Assembly: GCA_964200075.2 (NCBI GenBank)
Contig: CAXNAA020000346.1
Coordinates: forward strand, 1 to 22,190
Direction: 5' to 3'
DNA: 22,190 nt
From: Sphacelaria rigidula
Lineage: Eukaryota > Phaeophyceae > Sphacelariales
The position numbers and the translations under genes were made by a program. Positions 1 to 10,800 of the stretch are shown in pieces; position 1 is the stretch's first letter; every line of letters starts with the position of its first letter. The notes beneath the pieces are model-generated. The model did no database searches and was not told the DNA's origin. It saw only the letters and a list, made by a program, of their open reading frames with translations.

Positions 1-292
1 CGACGCTTCGCGCTTGGTGATCGAGTGCAAGCCTGGTCCGGCGAAAAGCCGGCGTGCTCCGTCCCGGCATTGTAGGGATGCGAGGTCAACGGTCTTATGA
101 CTATGGCATGCATGATCATGAGCACACACACACACCCTTCCCCCCGCCCCGCACCAACGCACCTGTGTCCGGGTGAGTAAGTTATCGCAGATGAGGATGC
201 ACAGCGCGCACCCGACTTTGAAGTGGTCGTTCCTTGTGAAAATCCGATGGAACTTTTGAGCTACATTTTCCAGGATGTCATCCTCGTCCTAG
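1..292 (+). CDS. 3' end of an unidentified plus-strand gene (partial, two exons, possible frameshift)
   Basis: Only the last two exons are in view. A strong donor (GTGAGTAAG) starts at 173. In the only frame open to it (open from 21), the exon reads through a CA microsatellite and a His/Pro-rich stretch. It joins across a 101-bp intron (173-273, pyrimidine-rich acceptor ending TTTTCCAG) to a terminal exon at 274-292 ending in TAG. An AATAAA follows 40 bases later, which supports this as a gene end. Oddly, bases 1-45 in another frame encode RRFALGDRVQAWSGE. This resembles the GDRV...W..G.V motif found in many protist proteins, and the matching RPGIV lies in the downstream frame. That suggests a one-base indel (pseudogene or assembly error) or an acceptor inside 21-60. 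The product is unknown. Confidence 0.35.
122..135. repeat. Short CA microsatellite
   Basis: Alternating CA runs for about seven units inside the proposed left-edge exon, where it would read as alternating His/Thr codons. Confidence 0.7.
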
Positions 293-331
293 GTATTGTG
301 ACGTAAAACAAGAGAGCCAAAGGGGCGACAA

Positions 332-337
332 AATAAA
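332..337 (+). terminator. Polyadenylation signal AATAAA of the left-edge gene
   Basis: This is a canonical AATAAA 40 bases after the proposed TAG at 290-292. Position and strand fit a 3' end; cleavage would be expected about 10-30 bases further on. Confidence 0.4.
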
Positions 338-700
338 GTAAGGACGGCTGCTGCAGCACTGCTGTGTTACTCACTGTTGAACATACAGCGGACGAAACGT
401 TCGCATTGGATCTATCTCATGGTCGGGCCAAATATGTGGGCTGTGATAAGGCTTCGACTGTACTGTACTGTTATGGATGCGCATCGCTCACAAATCATAC
501 AGGAATTTTCTTCAAAAAGGTGTGCCGGTTCTTCCTGATGGAAAAAATAAAACTAGCCAATCAGGAACAGAGGATCCATCCGGTCCGTTCGACGGGAACC
601 CCAGAAGACGCACACTACAGTATTCCTTACAGTCGTACAGAGGATATATTGTCTTTCCCTTGCTCAAAAAAATAAATAAAAAAATAAATCAAGTGACCAA

Positions 701-730
701 CCATCCATCCATCCATCCATCCATCCATCC
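701..730. repeat. CCAT tetranucleotide microsatellite after an A-rich tract
   Basis: Seven CCAT units in a row, preceded by A-rich sequence at 667-690. Retroelement tails often end like this, but no element body was recognised upstream. Confidence 0.85.
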
Positions 731-880
731 AATTAATTAATAAACATGATTGCTGTATTGTTCATCTTCCAAGTCAAAATTAAAATTATGCCGATACAAC
801 AGAGGTGAACCGCACTGGGGGTGAGTATAGGTAGACAAAGCTAAACTACAAAATACATGAGGTACGACAGTTGTATTGTG

Positions 881-1086
881 TGTGTGTTGTAATCCCATCT
901 ATTCTGGACCCCAGTCTACACCTTTGGGTATATGTAGGCGCATCGCCCCGGGTCACGCAGGAGGAAGGCCAACACAGGATTTTTTTTTTTTCGTTATCCA
1001 CCTTCCTTTTGCGGTACTTGCCTTATTTTTTATCGTGAGAGGGGTTCAGCGATCCCTTTCTCTCGTCGACCGTACAGTCGAATTTA
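881..1086 (-). repeat. Dispersed repeat, copy 1 (inverted relative to 3196-3407)
   Basis: The reverse complement aligns along its length with 3196-3407. Shared blocks include GGTGTAGACTGG, GTCCAGAATA, CTACATATA-like and TGTGTTGG, with scattered substitutions and small indels (by eye about 70% identity). It contains a 12-base poly-T tract. In its sense orientation it lacks the tRNA-like head that precedes copy 2, so it may be a truncated member of the same family. Confidence 0.7.
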
Positions 1087-2146
1087 CGAACTGTACCCGT
1101 GGCCAATACTCGTACACTCGAGCAACCTACTCGAACACGCCTCACACCTGCTATGGACTACTTGAAGATAGTACAGACTTGTAGTACAGTCGGTATAGTG
1201 CAAAGCAGTTTCTATGCCATTAGCTTCTACGCAGCAGACACTGATATTAAGTTGACGTCTGTCCGAATAACCTCATAATGATCACACTTGCAGGTGTGGC
1301 ACATCTGCTTTAGGTTGGCTGGTCATTGGGGCAACGTCGGCGGATGATTTGCTTCGATGAATCGGTCTCCACGACAAGGGGGAGTCAGCGGAAATGTCAA
1401 AGTGTACGCTTCGAACACGACTGATTGAATGCAGTCCTGGGGTGTGAGCACCCGGCGACGAAAATCATCAAAAGAGCACAGCAACGACTATACACTACAC
1501 AGTCAGGCGAATGAAACACGGCACTGTGCTGTCGTACAGGTCGGACAGCAGTGCGCAGTCACAAGCACTGCAGCAACTTACAGCCAAGAAGACCCTTCGG
1601 TACAGAGTGCGGTACTGTCTCCATTATACTGTTGTCCTGTATACATTGTCCGATGTAACTTACTGTAAAGTGGAAGTCTACAATACTGTACTAATGTCAA
1701 GTAGAGAGGTCTCATCCTGTCCGGATTCACCCAGCCCAAGGTCCACAGTAGGTCTACAGCCAATCGGCTCACATTGAGAAGCTGTAGCAGTGGTGTCAAC
1801 TCCTGAGCATCCAGCATTTCCACCTAAGATAACGATAGCTCACGTTTGTACTGGCTGCCTGACACTTGACACTGGACGTGCTGCGTGACCCGCTCGATCG
1901 TGTTGTACCGCACGATCCGTTGGTCATGATTGATATGACAGGGTGGTAAACAACGTGATACTTCCAGCTGACCGTTGGTGATATATACCACCCGTCTTTA
2001 CATCTCACGAGAAACATACGCGTGGAACTAGACCTCAACAAGTTGGCTTACTCCACGTGCTAGTCGATACTCCTTGCCGTACGGCCGTTCCATCCGACCT
2101 CTCGAACACGGCCAAACAAGTAAACATACAATAGGTGTGAGACGCA

Positions 2147-2224
2147 ATGAGCGCGGCATCTGGAGTTTCACCGTCCCCGCCAGATTCGTCTTTGGATGAG
2201 GCCACCGAGGAGGGCTTCATCCTG
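2147..2224 (+). CDS. CEP95: CEP95-like gene, exon 1 with start codon
   Basis: ATG at 2147 opens 26 codons (starting MSAASGVSPSPPD, ending EEGFIL) straight into a GTGAGT donor at 2225, phase 0. Coding-like composition contrasts with the flanks. Joined to exon 2 it gives GFILASINTLLNRVGI, which fits the start of the CH-like domain. The 3985-bp intron is long for this gene, so another upstream exon or start cannot be excluded. Confidence 0.55.
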
Positions 2225-5200
2225 GTGAGTCATGAAGCGCAGCAAACAACAGTGTGAGCATTTAGTTGTCATGTCGGCCGCATCTTGCGTATCTCTGCCT
2301 GTTATACATCTCATTGTATTTCTTGGTTCTTCATGGTCCGGCGTTAGCGCCATATTTGCGTCGGCTCCATGCCCATGTACAACGGAATCGTCATACAGCA
2401 GACAGTAGAGTACTCTGCACAATGGCAGACAACAGAGAGCAAATGGGCCGGGGGTGACGTAGGCCGAGCAACGTGTGCATTGGAAGAGAGTTAGAGGGGA
2501 GAGAGGGAATTGTCTGCTCACCACCATGCATTTCGTGGCGCATCCGGTGTCATGTTACCAACTCGCGGCGTTGAACGGTTGTGTGCATTGTCCCCTCTTC
2601 TACAGTAGGTTACGGAGTATATCACCCGGGCTGATAAGATTTTTTAGCCACAACATCTCCTGAGTTGGGCAACGAATGTGCATTACTTGATTTGAGTGTT
2701 AAAACGATAATCGGATCTTTAGTGGGGCTTGACAGTCCCGTGTGCTCCTTGCGTACGCACAACGCGCTTTCGTGCAAATCGGCTCTACCAGAGTTGACGG
2801 GGGTTGGGCTACAAAGTCGAATTACTAGATGTGAGGGTCAACAACGAAAATCGGATCTTTAGTGCAGCTTGACTGTCCCGTGCGCTCCTAGCGTGCGCAA
2901 AACGCGTTTTCGTTTGAATCGGCGCCATAGGCGCCGATATGAGGTCTACCAACGCCACACCCTTACCTAGAGACCCCTGTGCACCTCCCTTGCCCGAGGA
3001 TTCTCGGCATGCCTTGAATTGAGGTTTTATGGTCGGGGTTTGACAACAGGTGCCCGGCCGCTCGCCCCGGTGGCTCAGTTGGTTACCTCGAAACCCTCTG
3101 ACGATTGGGTAATGGGTTCGAATCTCGGAGCGATCTGGGATTTTTTCTCACACAATGCACAACAGTCAGTGGAGAGCGACTATGTCATGAGTACACAAAA
3201 TTCGACGTGATGGTCGACGATGGAGGGTCTGCTGAACTTCTCTCGCGATGAAAAATGAAGGCAAGCACTGCAGAAGGAAGATGGAGGATTCAAAACAAAG
3301 AAGAAAATCTTCTGTGTTGGTCTTTTCCCTGTGTAACCCCGTCTGGTGCGCCCACATATATCGGAAGGTGTAGACTGGCGTCCAGAATATATGGGACAAC
3401 AACACACCTGTGCTACCCGTCGCAGGGGTTACTGAGGGCGCCAAGCTCGCCGCTGCGGTTAGATGCGCTTTGCGTATCAACTTGGGTTGCCAGTTAGCTG
3501 TAGGGGATGAGGGAAACCGTAAACCCTAGTAACAAAAAATGACAAGATCACTCAAACATACCCGCACAAACTGCGCCTACAGAACGTACGTCGCCCAGCG
3601 AATGACTGCGCTACGCCGTTCAGTCGTTTAGCACTAGTTCTTGGCTATGTTTATGACGTACATGTTTTGCTGGCAGCGTGATGATCATACCGTTCTCCTA
3701 GGACGGCAAAGCGCTGCTAGTGGCCGTGGCTCATGCACGAATGACGGTGATGCGCACCATATGTGTGCGTAGCAAAAAGGAAATGCAGGTGTGCTCTCGC
3801 CATCATGAGTGACTATTCCCCTACTTTAGCGTTCACTTAAGGACCCAGGCGTTCAAGGGGTTAGTTAACCCCATCGGAAATTGAGGCTAACGAACGACGA
3901 AAAACGTTCTGCTGTCTGGTCGTTAGGCCGAGTTGACGAGACAGGGGGAAAAGTCGAGAAGAAACTTCTGACGAGGTTGATCTGCCCACAATGACCGGCT
4001 TGGGTTCCAACGAGAGCGCATCGATGCAATTTTGCTGCAGGAGTTCTGTTTGTTTCACCTTGGGCGCAAAAACAGGTCCGAAAAACACAACGAGTGCCAC
4101 AAGGACGGTGACTGAAGCATGTTACCCCTACACAACCGAGCCCAAAAAAATACGTGGAGACACCCGTAGCACAAGCTACACAGTGTCACGTCTAGCGCTA
4201 GCCTTCCTTGGGTACAAAGTGGTGGTGTTCATTTCACGGCAGTCCGTTCAGTAGTGTGGAGGCGGCCGTGCGCGTGTCATAAAAGTTGCCCATGATGCAA
4301 TTGTTGGTCGCTTGTGTGTGAGGTATGCCGCGCCTGTCTGACAAAAAATATCGTATCCTAATCAATGTTGAGCCGGTTCCACCCAAACCAAGATTCCCGT
4401 ACTTGTACTCACTTGATCAACAGCTGCGGTTCTACCTATGCTTTGACTGACCTCGAACAACGAAGTCAGAATTGATGTGTGCTTGTGTCCGATGTCTACG
4501 CCCTTGTTCAATGTCTGCGCCGAGTTATGTTCGTGGCAAGCGTGCACCACATCAAGGGCCATTGCGCTGCTTTTTATGTTCCACTTCAAGCAAAAATAGT
4601 TCTGACAGCCCGACCGACTTCTTAGTGAATGATCCGAAAACGAAATTTCGAGAAGAAGCTGACAAGCAGAAAAAAGTAACTTGGGATCTGTATTCCCGGA
4701 GTGAGGTATGATATCCCCGCGACCCATCACTATGCTTATTTCAAAAGCTTTGATCTGGAAGCTGTTTTTTTTCATCTCGTATAGACTCGCCCCTAACGTG
4801 AAAAATGACGCATATAACCGAAATCAACAACGCATTCACAATATTAGCGTACAGTCAATGCGGCGCATATCCCATATCGATGAGAGTACGGCAGTATAGC
4901 ACAACGCCTCACCGTACGGTATGGTACAGTCTTATTTATACCTATCTGTACGGAGACCCACCACCGATAGACGTGACTCTCAGCACGATGTCAGGGCAGC
5001 AGTGCCAAAAGCAATATATTAACGGAGAGATGTGCCAGCCACATACAGGTCTACCGGTTCGTGTACGGTAGTTGCTGGCGGCTTGTGCTCCCGACCACGC
5101 TGCTGCTAGCCGTGGCTTTAGAGGGTACTCGAGGGTGATGGACTATATTATTCATTGCTGCGTCACTCAGGCGTCGCGTGAGCAGGGTTCACCTCGCCTT

Positions 5201-7780
5201 CCGCGTTACTTTATTCTGTTGTATGTGTTCTTGCCAATGTTGGGTTCTGAAACGATATGCCGAGGGAGACCGGGGATCACACGACGAGTTCTAACGCCAA
5301 ATCAAGTGACGAAAAAATGCATGTAGCTTCAATACTCGATTATAATAACCAAGGAACGTGCCAGATTCTGGTCCCTTTCCGTTTGATGTCTCACTCTTTA
5401 CCGATGTGATTGGTTTAGCATCAGCTCACTCCCCACCCCCCCTCAAATATCATGCCTGCCAGAATGAAGGAAGAGGTACATCAGTAGCCGAGTGGAAGGA
5501 AGAGGGAGTAGATGCACAGAATTGCCCTCGTGGCAAAGCAACAGAGAGTAGAACTCATACGGTTGCAGAATGTGAGCTGTATAAGGAGGAATGGGAAGTG
5601 TTGGAGGGGGAAACGTGCGAAGTAAATCAAGGTGGCATGGAATCGTTTGATACATTGGACAGTAGCGAGAAAATGATTGCTATACTAGGAGATGGATCGT
5701 GGCCACAGACACCGAAAGAGGAAGGGGAGAAGATCTGTAAAAGGTTTTGGTGCTATGCATGTAAGAAGCGTAAAAAGCGCCCAAATGCAGGAGTTGTCTC
5801 TATCAGGAGTAGAAAGGGCGCTCCGTCTCGAAAGGGATGCGTGGTCAATGGTCAAACTATCAAGGTAAAAAAAATTAGTGCCCCACCCCCTCAGATATCA
5901 TACCGAGATATGGTATTGACACGACGTTATAACAGCCTCAGGCTCTCAAGGATCAAGGGAAATGATCACGTTCAGATATATTATCACGTCCAGGTATACT
6001 TGTGCGCTTTTAGGACAGTTTCAGGTACAGCTCTGGCAGCAGTAGTTTGAGTTGTAGATCTAGCTGCGTCCTGGGAGTCGCGGAACAAGACCAGAGCCGA
6101 ATACTGGAACCACACGCCCTAGCACAGCACTGCGTGCCATACGAGCATTCTCAGCTGAAACTCTTGGCTCGAATTACACGTTTGCCTGGGTGTTATCACC
6201 ATGCAATAGGCGAGCATCAACACGCTACTGAACCGCGTGGGGATTTCGGCGAAGCCCATAAACTCGTTTGAGGAGTTGCGCAAGAGCGCCTCCAGCATGT
6301 TCGTCGCCATCTTCGAGGCCATGTTTCAGGTGCGTCAAGGCTTTACCGTATGCAAATGTCGAAGTTTTTTGCAAGTAACGCAGTGCCCTCGCGTTGACAT
6401 CATTGCATTCGCTGGCCACACGGGCGGTCGCGCAGTCATGTGGTGACTGCCATCTTCCTCGTATTGAGGGTTCGCTACGCCCATGCACGAGTAAGACACC
6501 TATCGGAGACATATACAAATGCAATCTTCCAACCGTGCGGCTGGCATCAACCACAAACGCTTCATTTATGGCCTGTGCGAGTCGAGCTATTTGGTTGATG
6601 CAGCTCGACCGCAAAAGCAGTATGGTTAATTGAGAGTTACGCCCTAGTTGCAGGGGGGTGCGCTGCTGTCTTTCGGTGGTGTCATATACTCCACGCTGTA
6701 ACATCATAGCCCTCACGCCGTGACAGGTACGGCAGAAGGGCGTAGTTCGCAAGCCAGCCCATGTCCACAACTACGTGCATAATGCACAGATGGTGGTTGA
6801 CGCTCTAGCTGGCCCCATTCTCAACATGGACTTGTCTCATATCACCGGCGAGGCTATTGTACGAGGAGACACCCTCGCCATCAGGTGAGTTCCTCGCGGC
6901 TCCCGCAGTGCTTAAAGTAAATCCACTGCTGTCGTTTCGACCGTGTCGAAAAGCGTGATGCAGTATTGACCTGAGTCCAGTCGAACATCTGTCGTAATGC
7001 TTGCATGCTTGTGCTCTTGGCGCTTGCGTTGCGATTACGTAAAAGAAGACATGCTTGACTTGTGAAAACAACATGCTTGATTCGTGAATATGTTTGTGTC
7101 GTGTACTACATATCCCATGATTGACGACTTGTTTGTACTCGGCATGTGATCGTACATGCCCCTCCAAGATCGGTTTTCATATGCCCAACATACTTGCCAA
7201 ACACATACTTGCTCGTGATGTCACGCCGCCCCACCAGGAATCTAGTGGACATTTTCATGGGCATCAGCGAGGTGGTCATCAAGCGACAAGGTGAGTTCCC
7301 ACAGTTACCGTGGATCAAATACAGTGGTGAGTGCTGTGTGAGGTAATCACAAACTGTTAGGAAACTCCGTCCGCAGTTTCAGGCTGCCCAACGAGTGTGC
7401 GGGTGACACATATGAGTTCAAAAGTAATACGCATTTTTGCCTGCTTTTCCTGTTGGATGGGGTACTGGCAGTCGCTGAAGGCGAAAACGCTCTCCTCGAC
7501 TGCCTACCTGCAAGCGTATGCACCTATCGGTAGGAAGCTGGGGTTGTGACTGCGAAAAAGGAGTAACACAATGTTCTGGAATGTCGCTTGCTATAGGTGT
7601 TGTTCGTCAGCGCCGCTGTAACGTAAGCTATCCTTTAACCCGACTCCCCTGACCCGTTGCTTAGCTCAACCCCAGGTTGGCTCCGGGACGAAAAAGTTCT
7701 GGACTGGTTCTCGCCGGCGGCTGAAGGTTAGGGAGAATCCTCCGCATGGAGGTCCACCCTCGAACCACCACCAATACCAG

Positions 7781-7839
<59 letters not shown>

Positions 7840-10800
7840 CTCCTCCGCCGGCTATGGGCCGCCAACTGCAGGCCGACCGAGCCGTCTTGGACAGGTGAGA
7901 TCGGTGAAGTTGTCTAGCAGTATCGCGGGTGCATACGTTGCGGGTTTTGCGCGAAAGCTTATGTATAAACCAAGGATATTTTCCGCAGGCGTAACCACAC
8001 AAGGTGACCACAGCCCGTACGTGCGAATCTAACGCTCCCGTAGGTTACTGGGTCCTCCCTTACAGCAGATTCGAATTTCGTTGACCTTCGCTCCACAGTC
8101 TTTCGTAACGAACTGCTATTCCTTCATCCTTGCGTCATTCTCCACTCCAGTCGTCCGGACGTCTGTCAACTCGTAACGGAGAGGTGGGGACGAGGATACG
8201 ACGTACCCGCAACCAGGCCCACGATCCCTCGAGCGTCCCTGTTTCCGGCGACTATGAGGAGTTTGCTGGGGGAGCGGAGATGGACGGCTCGCGAGGGGAG
8301 GGAATGAGAAGAAGCGAACTGATTCAGTTGTTACGAGAGATTGAGTCGGAGTCTAGCCGCCAGCCCGGAGGATTGAGAGAGAGGGGCAGGGGCAGGGGGG
8401 CTATTCTTGAGGAGCGGCAGCTGGGCGAGGGATCTACAATTGAACAGGATATCACTGGACCGTCGGGAGATGTGGAGTTTGCGCTCAACCCGAACGCTAC
8501 CGGAAATGTGTGTGCACTCTGTCGGTAACGTACTCGTGCCCGATCCCCACGTTCCTCCACCAACCAACGAGTATTTCAAGGCTTAACAGCTACGTGGGGC
8601 CCCTTGTCATAGTCATTCATTGTGCGCAATGTATTGGCTGATATACACACCGTCAAGGGCAGCCTGGAGATGATGCCGTGATGCCGTGGCTATAATGTTA
8701 CGCAGACTCTTGAGATGGTTTTGTTGGACGAGTAGGGTATGGCGTTACGGATTCCACCCGTACATATGCAGAACACATTTTCAGGCAAAGCCAAGCTAGA
8801 CATTGGTCGATGTCGGTTGAGCCGTAGTGCAGCTGACATCTCAGCAAGGGGCTGTCTCGTGACTACGGGGTGAGCGGAGCCCGGGTGAGGCTCTTCTAAG
8901 AATGAGGTGGGGGAGCGTGCGGCAGCCTCTTTTTCGATCGTTTCCCTACTCGCGTGTCTTCGTCATGGTGCATTTTATTCTCCAGGAGGCGGAGCGGGAA
9001 ATGAAGTATCGCCTGTACTACCAGCGCGTGCTAAAAGAACGTCTCACGGCGCTAAGGAAGGTACGCAAGACACTACATCTATCCGCAGTGTTGGATATAC
9101 AAAATGCAATGCAGTCATAGCGTACACTGCAACACGAGACTATGCGCTGTGTGCATCATGTCGCGCATACAGCACAAACGCAGGTATTTTTTTGTACGTC
9201 AAATGCGGGGAAACCTTGGGCACATACTACAGTAGTACAGTACACGAGATGGTGTTTTTCTCGTGATACTTTACAACATCTCCCCTTCCTCGAACTGAGT
9301 CAATAGTCTTGAGGAATCACCCACCTCTCCTTTGGTACCTGCCTGCCATTTTGTAGTGAAAGATTGGATCAGCACTACTGGACCCTGTCGACTCTCGTTG
9401 AGTTTCAACTACAGCAGCTAGATGTGACTCTTAAGGACCGCATCTATTGTTGCTTCATGAAGACCGTATCTGTCGGCATTCGTATCCGCAACCTTCCATG
9501 CTAACTGCCTGCTGGTGTACGATACAACTAAGACTACGGAGGCGCTGCGGCGAAATAGTCATGATTGCTGGGTACCCTCGTCAAGTGTGCAGCCACATCG
9601 TTGTTCTCCGATGTTCAGCCCGTTGGCCGCGAATTGCCAGTTGGGCTTGGATCGCAACGATCACTCGTATCTTTAGTTGCTGTTCTCTTGCGAATTTACG
9701 GTCAGACACGAACTATTGAGTGCGCCTGGATCGACATGACGGCTCATGTGTCTGTCGTTTGGATAATCGTTGTCCCTTTGCTAATGTCGTCTTGTGCAGA
9801 GGGAGCTAGCGGATGCACGAAAGAGTCAATTCGCACACAAGAACGCCAGACACCTAGCACGGGTTCGCCAGGTGCGTGTATGTTGAAGACTTGTTCGTCT
9901 GAGTCACAACATGCAGAACTGTGTGGTGCTGACATATCGTGAAAAGGAGGCTGCAGTGAGCACGAGGTACATCTACAATTATTCCGGGAGAGACTGAGAG
10001 GTCGACATGAACGTGTACGACGCGTCCTCCCGCTATTGAAGATGTTAACGTAGTTCCTCCGACGTCTGCGCGCTGAATTGATGTGTGTCGCACAAGATCA
10101 AGAAGGAACGAATGGAGGAGAAACTGCGACTCATGAGACTCTCGCAGCGCTTGCGCTTCCAGGATGAGGGTCGCGGCCGGTTGGGCCATCTGTACAAGAA
10201 AATCTTGACGGCTCTACATCGCCAGCGCAAGGTATGCCATCCTGGACTGCAGCCGTATAGCCCTGCCGTCTTCAAAGTTGCACGTGATGTGTTTGTTGTC
10301 TCGGACACCCCGCGATTGCTTTGCTCTGGATTACGCCATGTATCCTTGTTGCGTAGAGAAAGTTAGACCAGGATGTTCAGACAAGTCGTTTTTTTTTATT
10401 CATGAGGACTTCACGAGCCGTACGATGTTGTGCTATGGCTGTGTAGCAAGTCAATTGCGACAACCATGTTTCGCGATGCTACTGCGGCCGAGGCTGACCT
10501 GTTCAGCTGTCGGTGGTCGTGTGTAACAAATCGCTTCAAGGAGGATGACAGGGAAGATGCGGCGCGGCTGAAGGCGCTCCATCTCGCATGGCAAGCTCAG
10601 TCGGACGACCTCGAAAAGTTGTGAGTATTTCTCTCGGGTAAACTAAGCGACAGCGCCGCTTTGGTGTTTATCATAGATTGCTCTGCTTTGCATCGCGCGT
10701 CCAATTTTTTTTTCCTTTGTTATGATGGAGAAGGAGCATAATCGACATACAAATAGAAGCACGGAAAGAAACACGTAAACTTCATGAAGTATAAGTCCAC

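Larger units (their letters stand above)
293..2146. other. Intergenic stretch without a recognised gene
   Basis: This lies between the AATAAA of the left-edge gene and the first exon of the CEP95-like gene. It holds an A-rich tract (667-690), a CCAT microsatellite (701-730) and one copy of a dispersed repeat (881-1086). The short open frames here (for example 364-675 and 1429-1668) have no motif, splice signal or composition that supports coding. I see no TATA box close to the start at 2147. The promoter of the CEP95-like gene should lie in the right-hand part of this stretch. Confidence 0.6.
2225..6209 (+). other. Intron 1 of the CEP95-like gene, filled with repeats
   Basis: This 3985-bp intron starts GTGAGT. 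It contains a direct-repeat pair (2706-2930), a SINE-like element (3060-3407) and a truncated LINE (5457-5880) with its target duplication. Between 3410 and 5430 nothing is identified. Two minus-strand frames (3861-4100 and 4362-4775) and a plus-strand segment ending at 4707 (FREEADKQKKVTWDLYSRSE, before GTATGA) look mildly protein-like. They match no family I know and fit no splice phase, so they may be decayed transposon pieces. Confidence 0.5.

Noticed and set aside
3064-3135. Functional tRNA gene
   Set aside because: The A and B boxes are good, but the acceptor and D stems do not pair, so it is better read as the head of a SINE-like repeat.
4362-4775. Minus-strand 137-codon frame and overlapping plus-strand frame ending at 4707
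   Set aside because: No motif, no matching splice phases, and both strands look equally open; not enough to call a gene.
5358-6050. A 230-codon host gene
   Set aside because: Its coding-like part is confined between the direct repeats of a LINE insertion and matches a LINE C-terminal tail; the flanking codons are target DNA.
7661-8011. Minus-strand open frame with long Leu and Met runs
   Set aside because: It is the antisense of the CAG/CAT microsatellite in exon 6; the repeat itself keeps the frame open.
8508-8528. Use of the GTAACG donor after exon 7
   Set aside because: It leaves two bases that put exon 8 into a frame with an early stop; AAT|GTGTGT keeps the frame.
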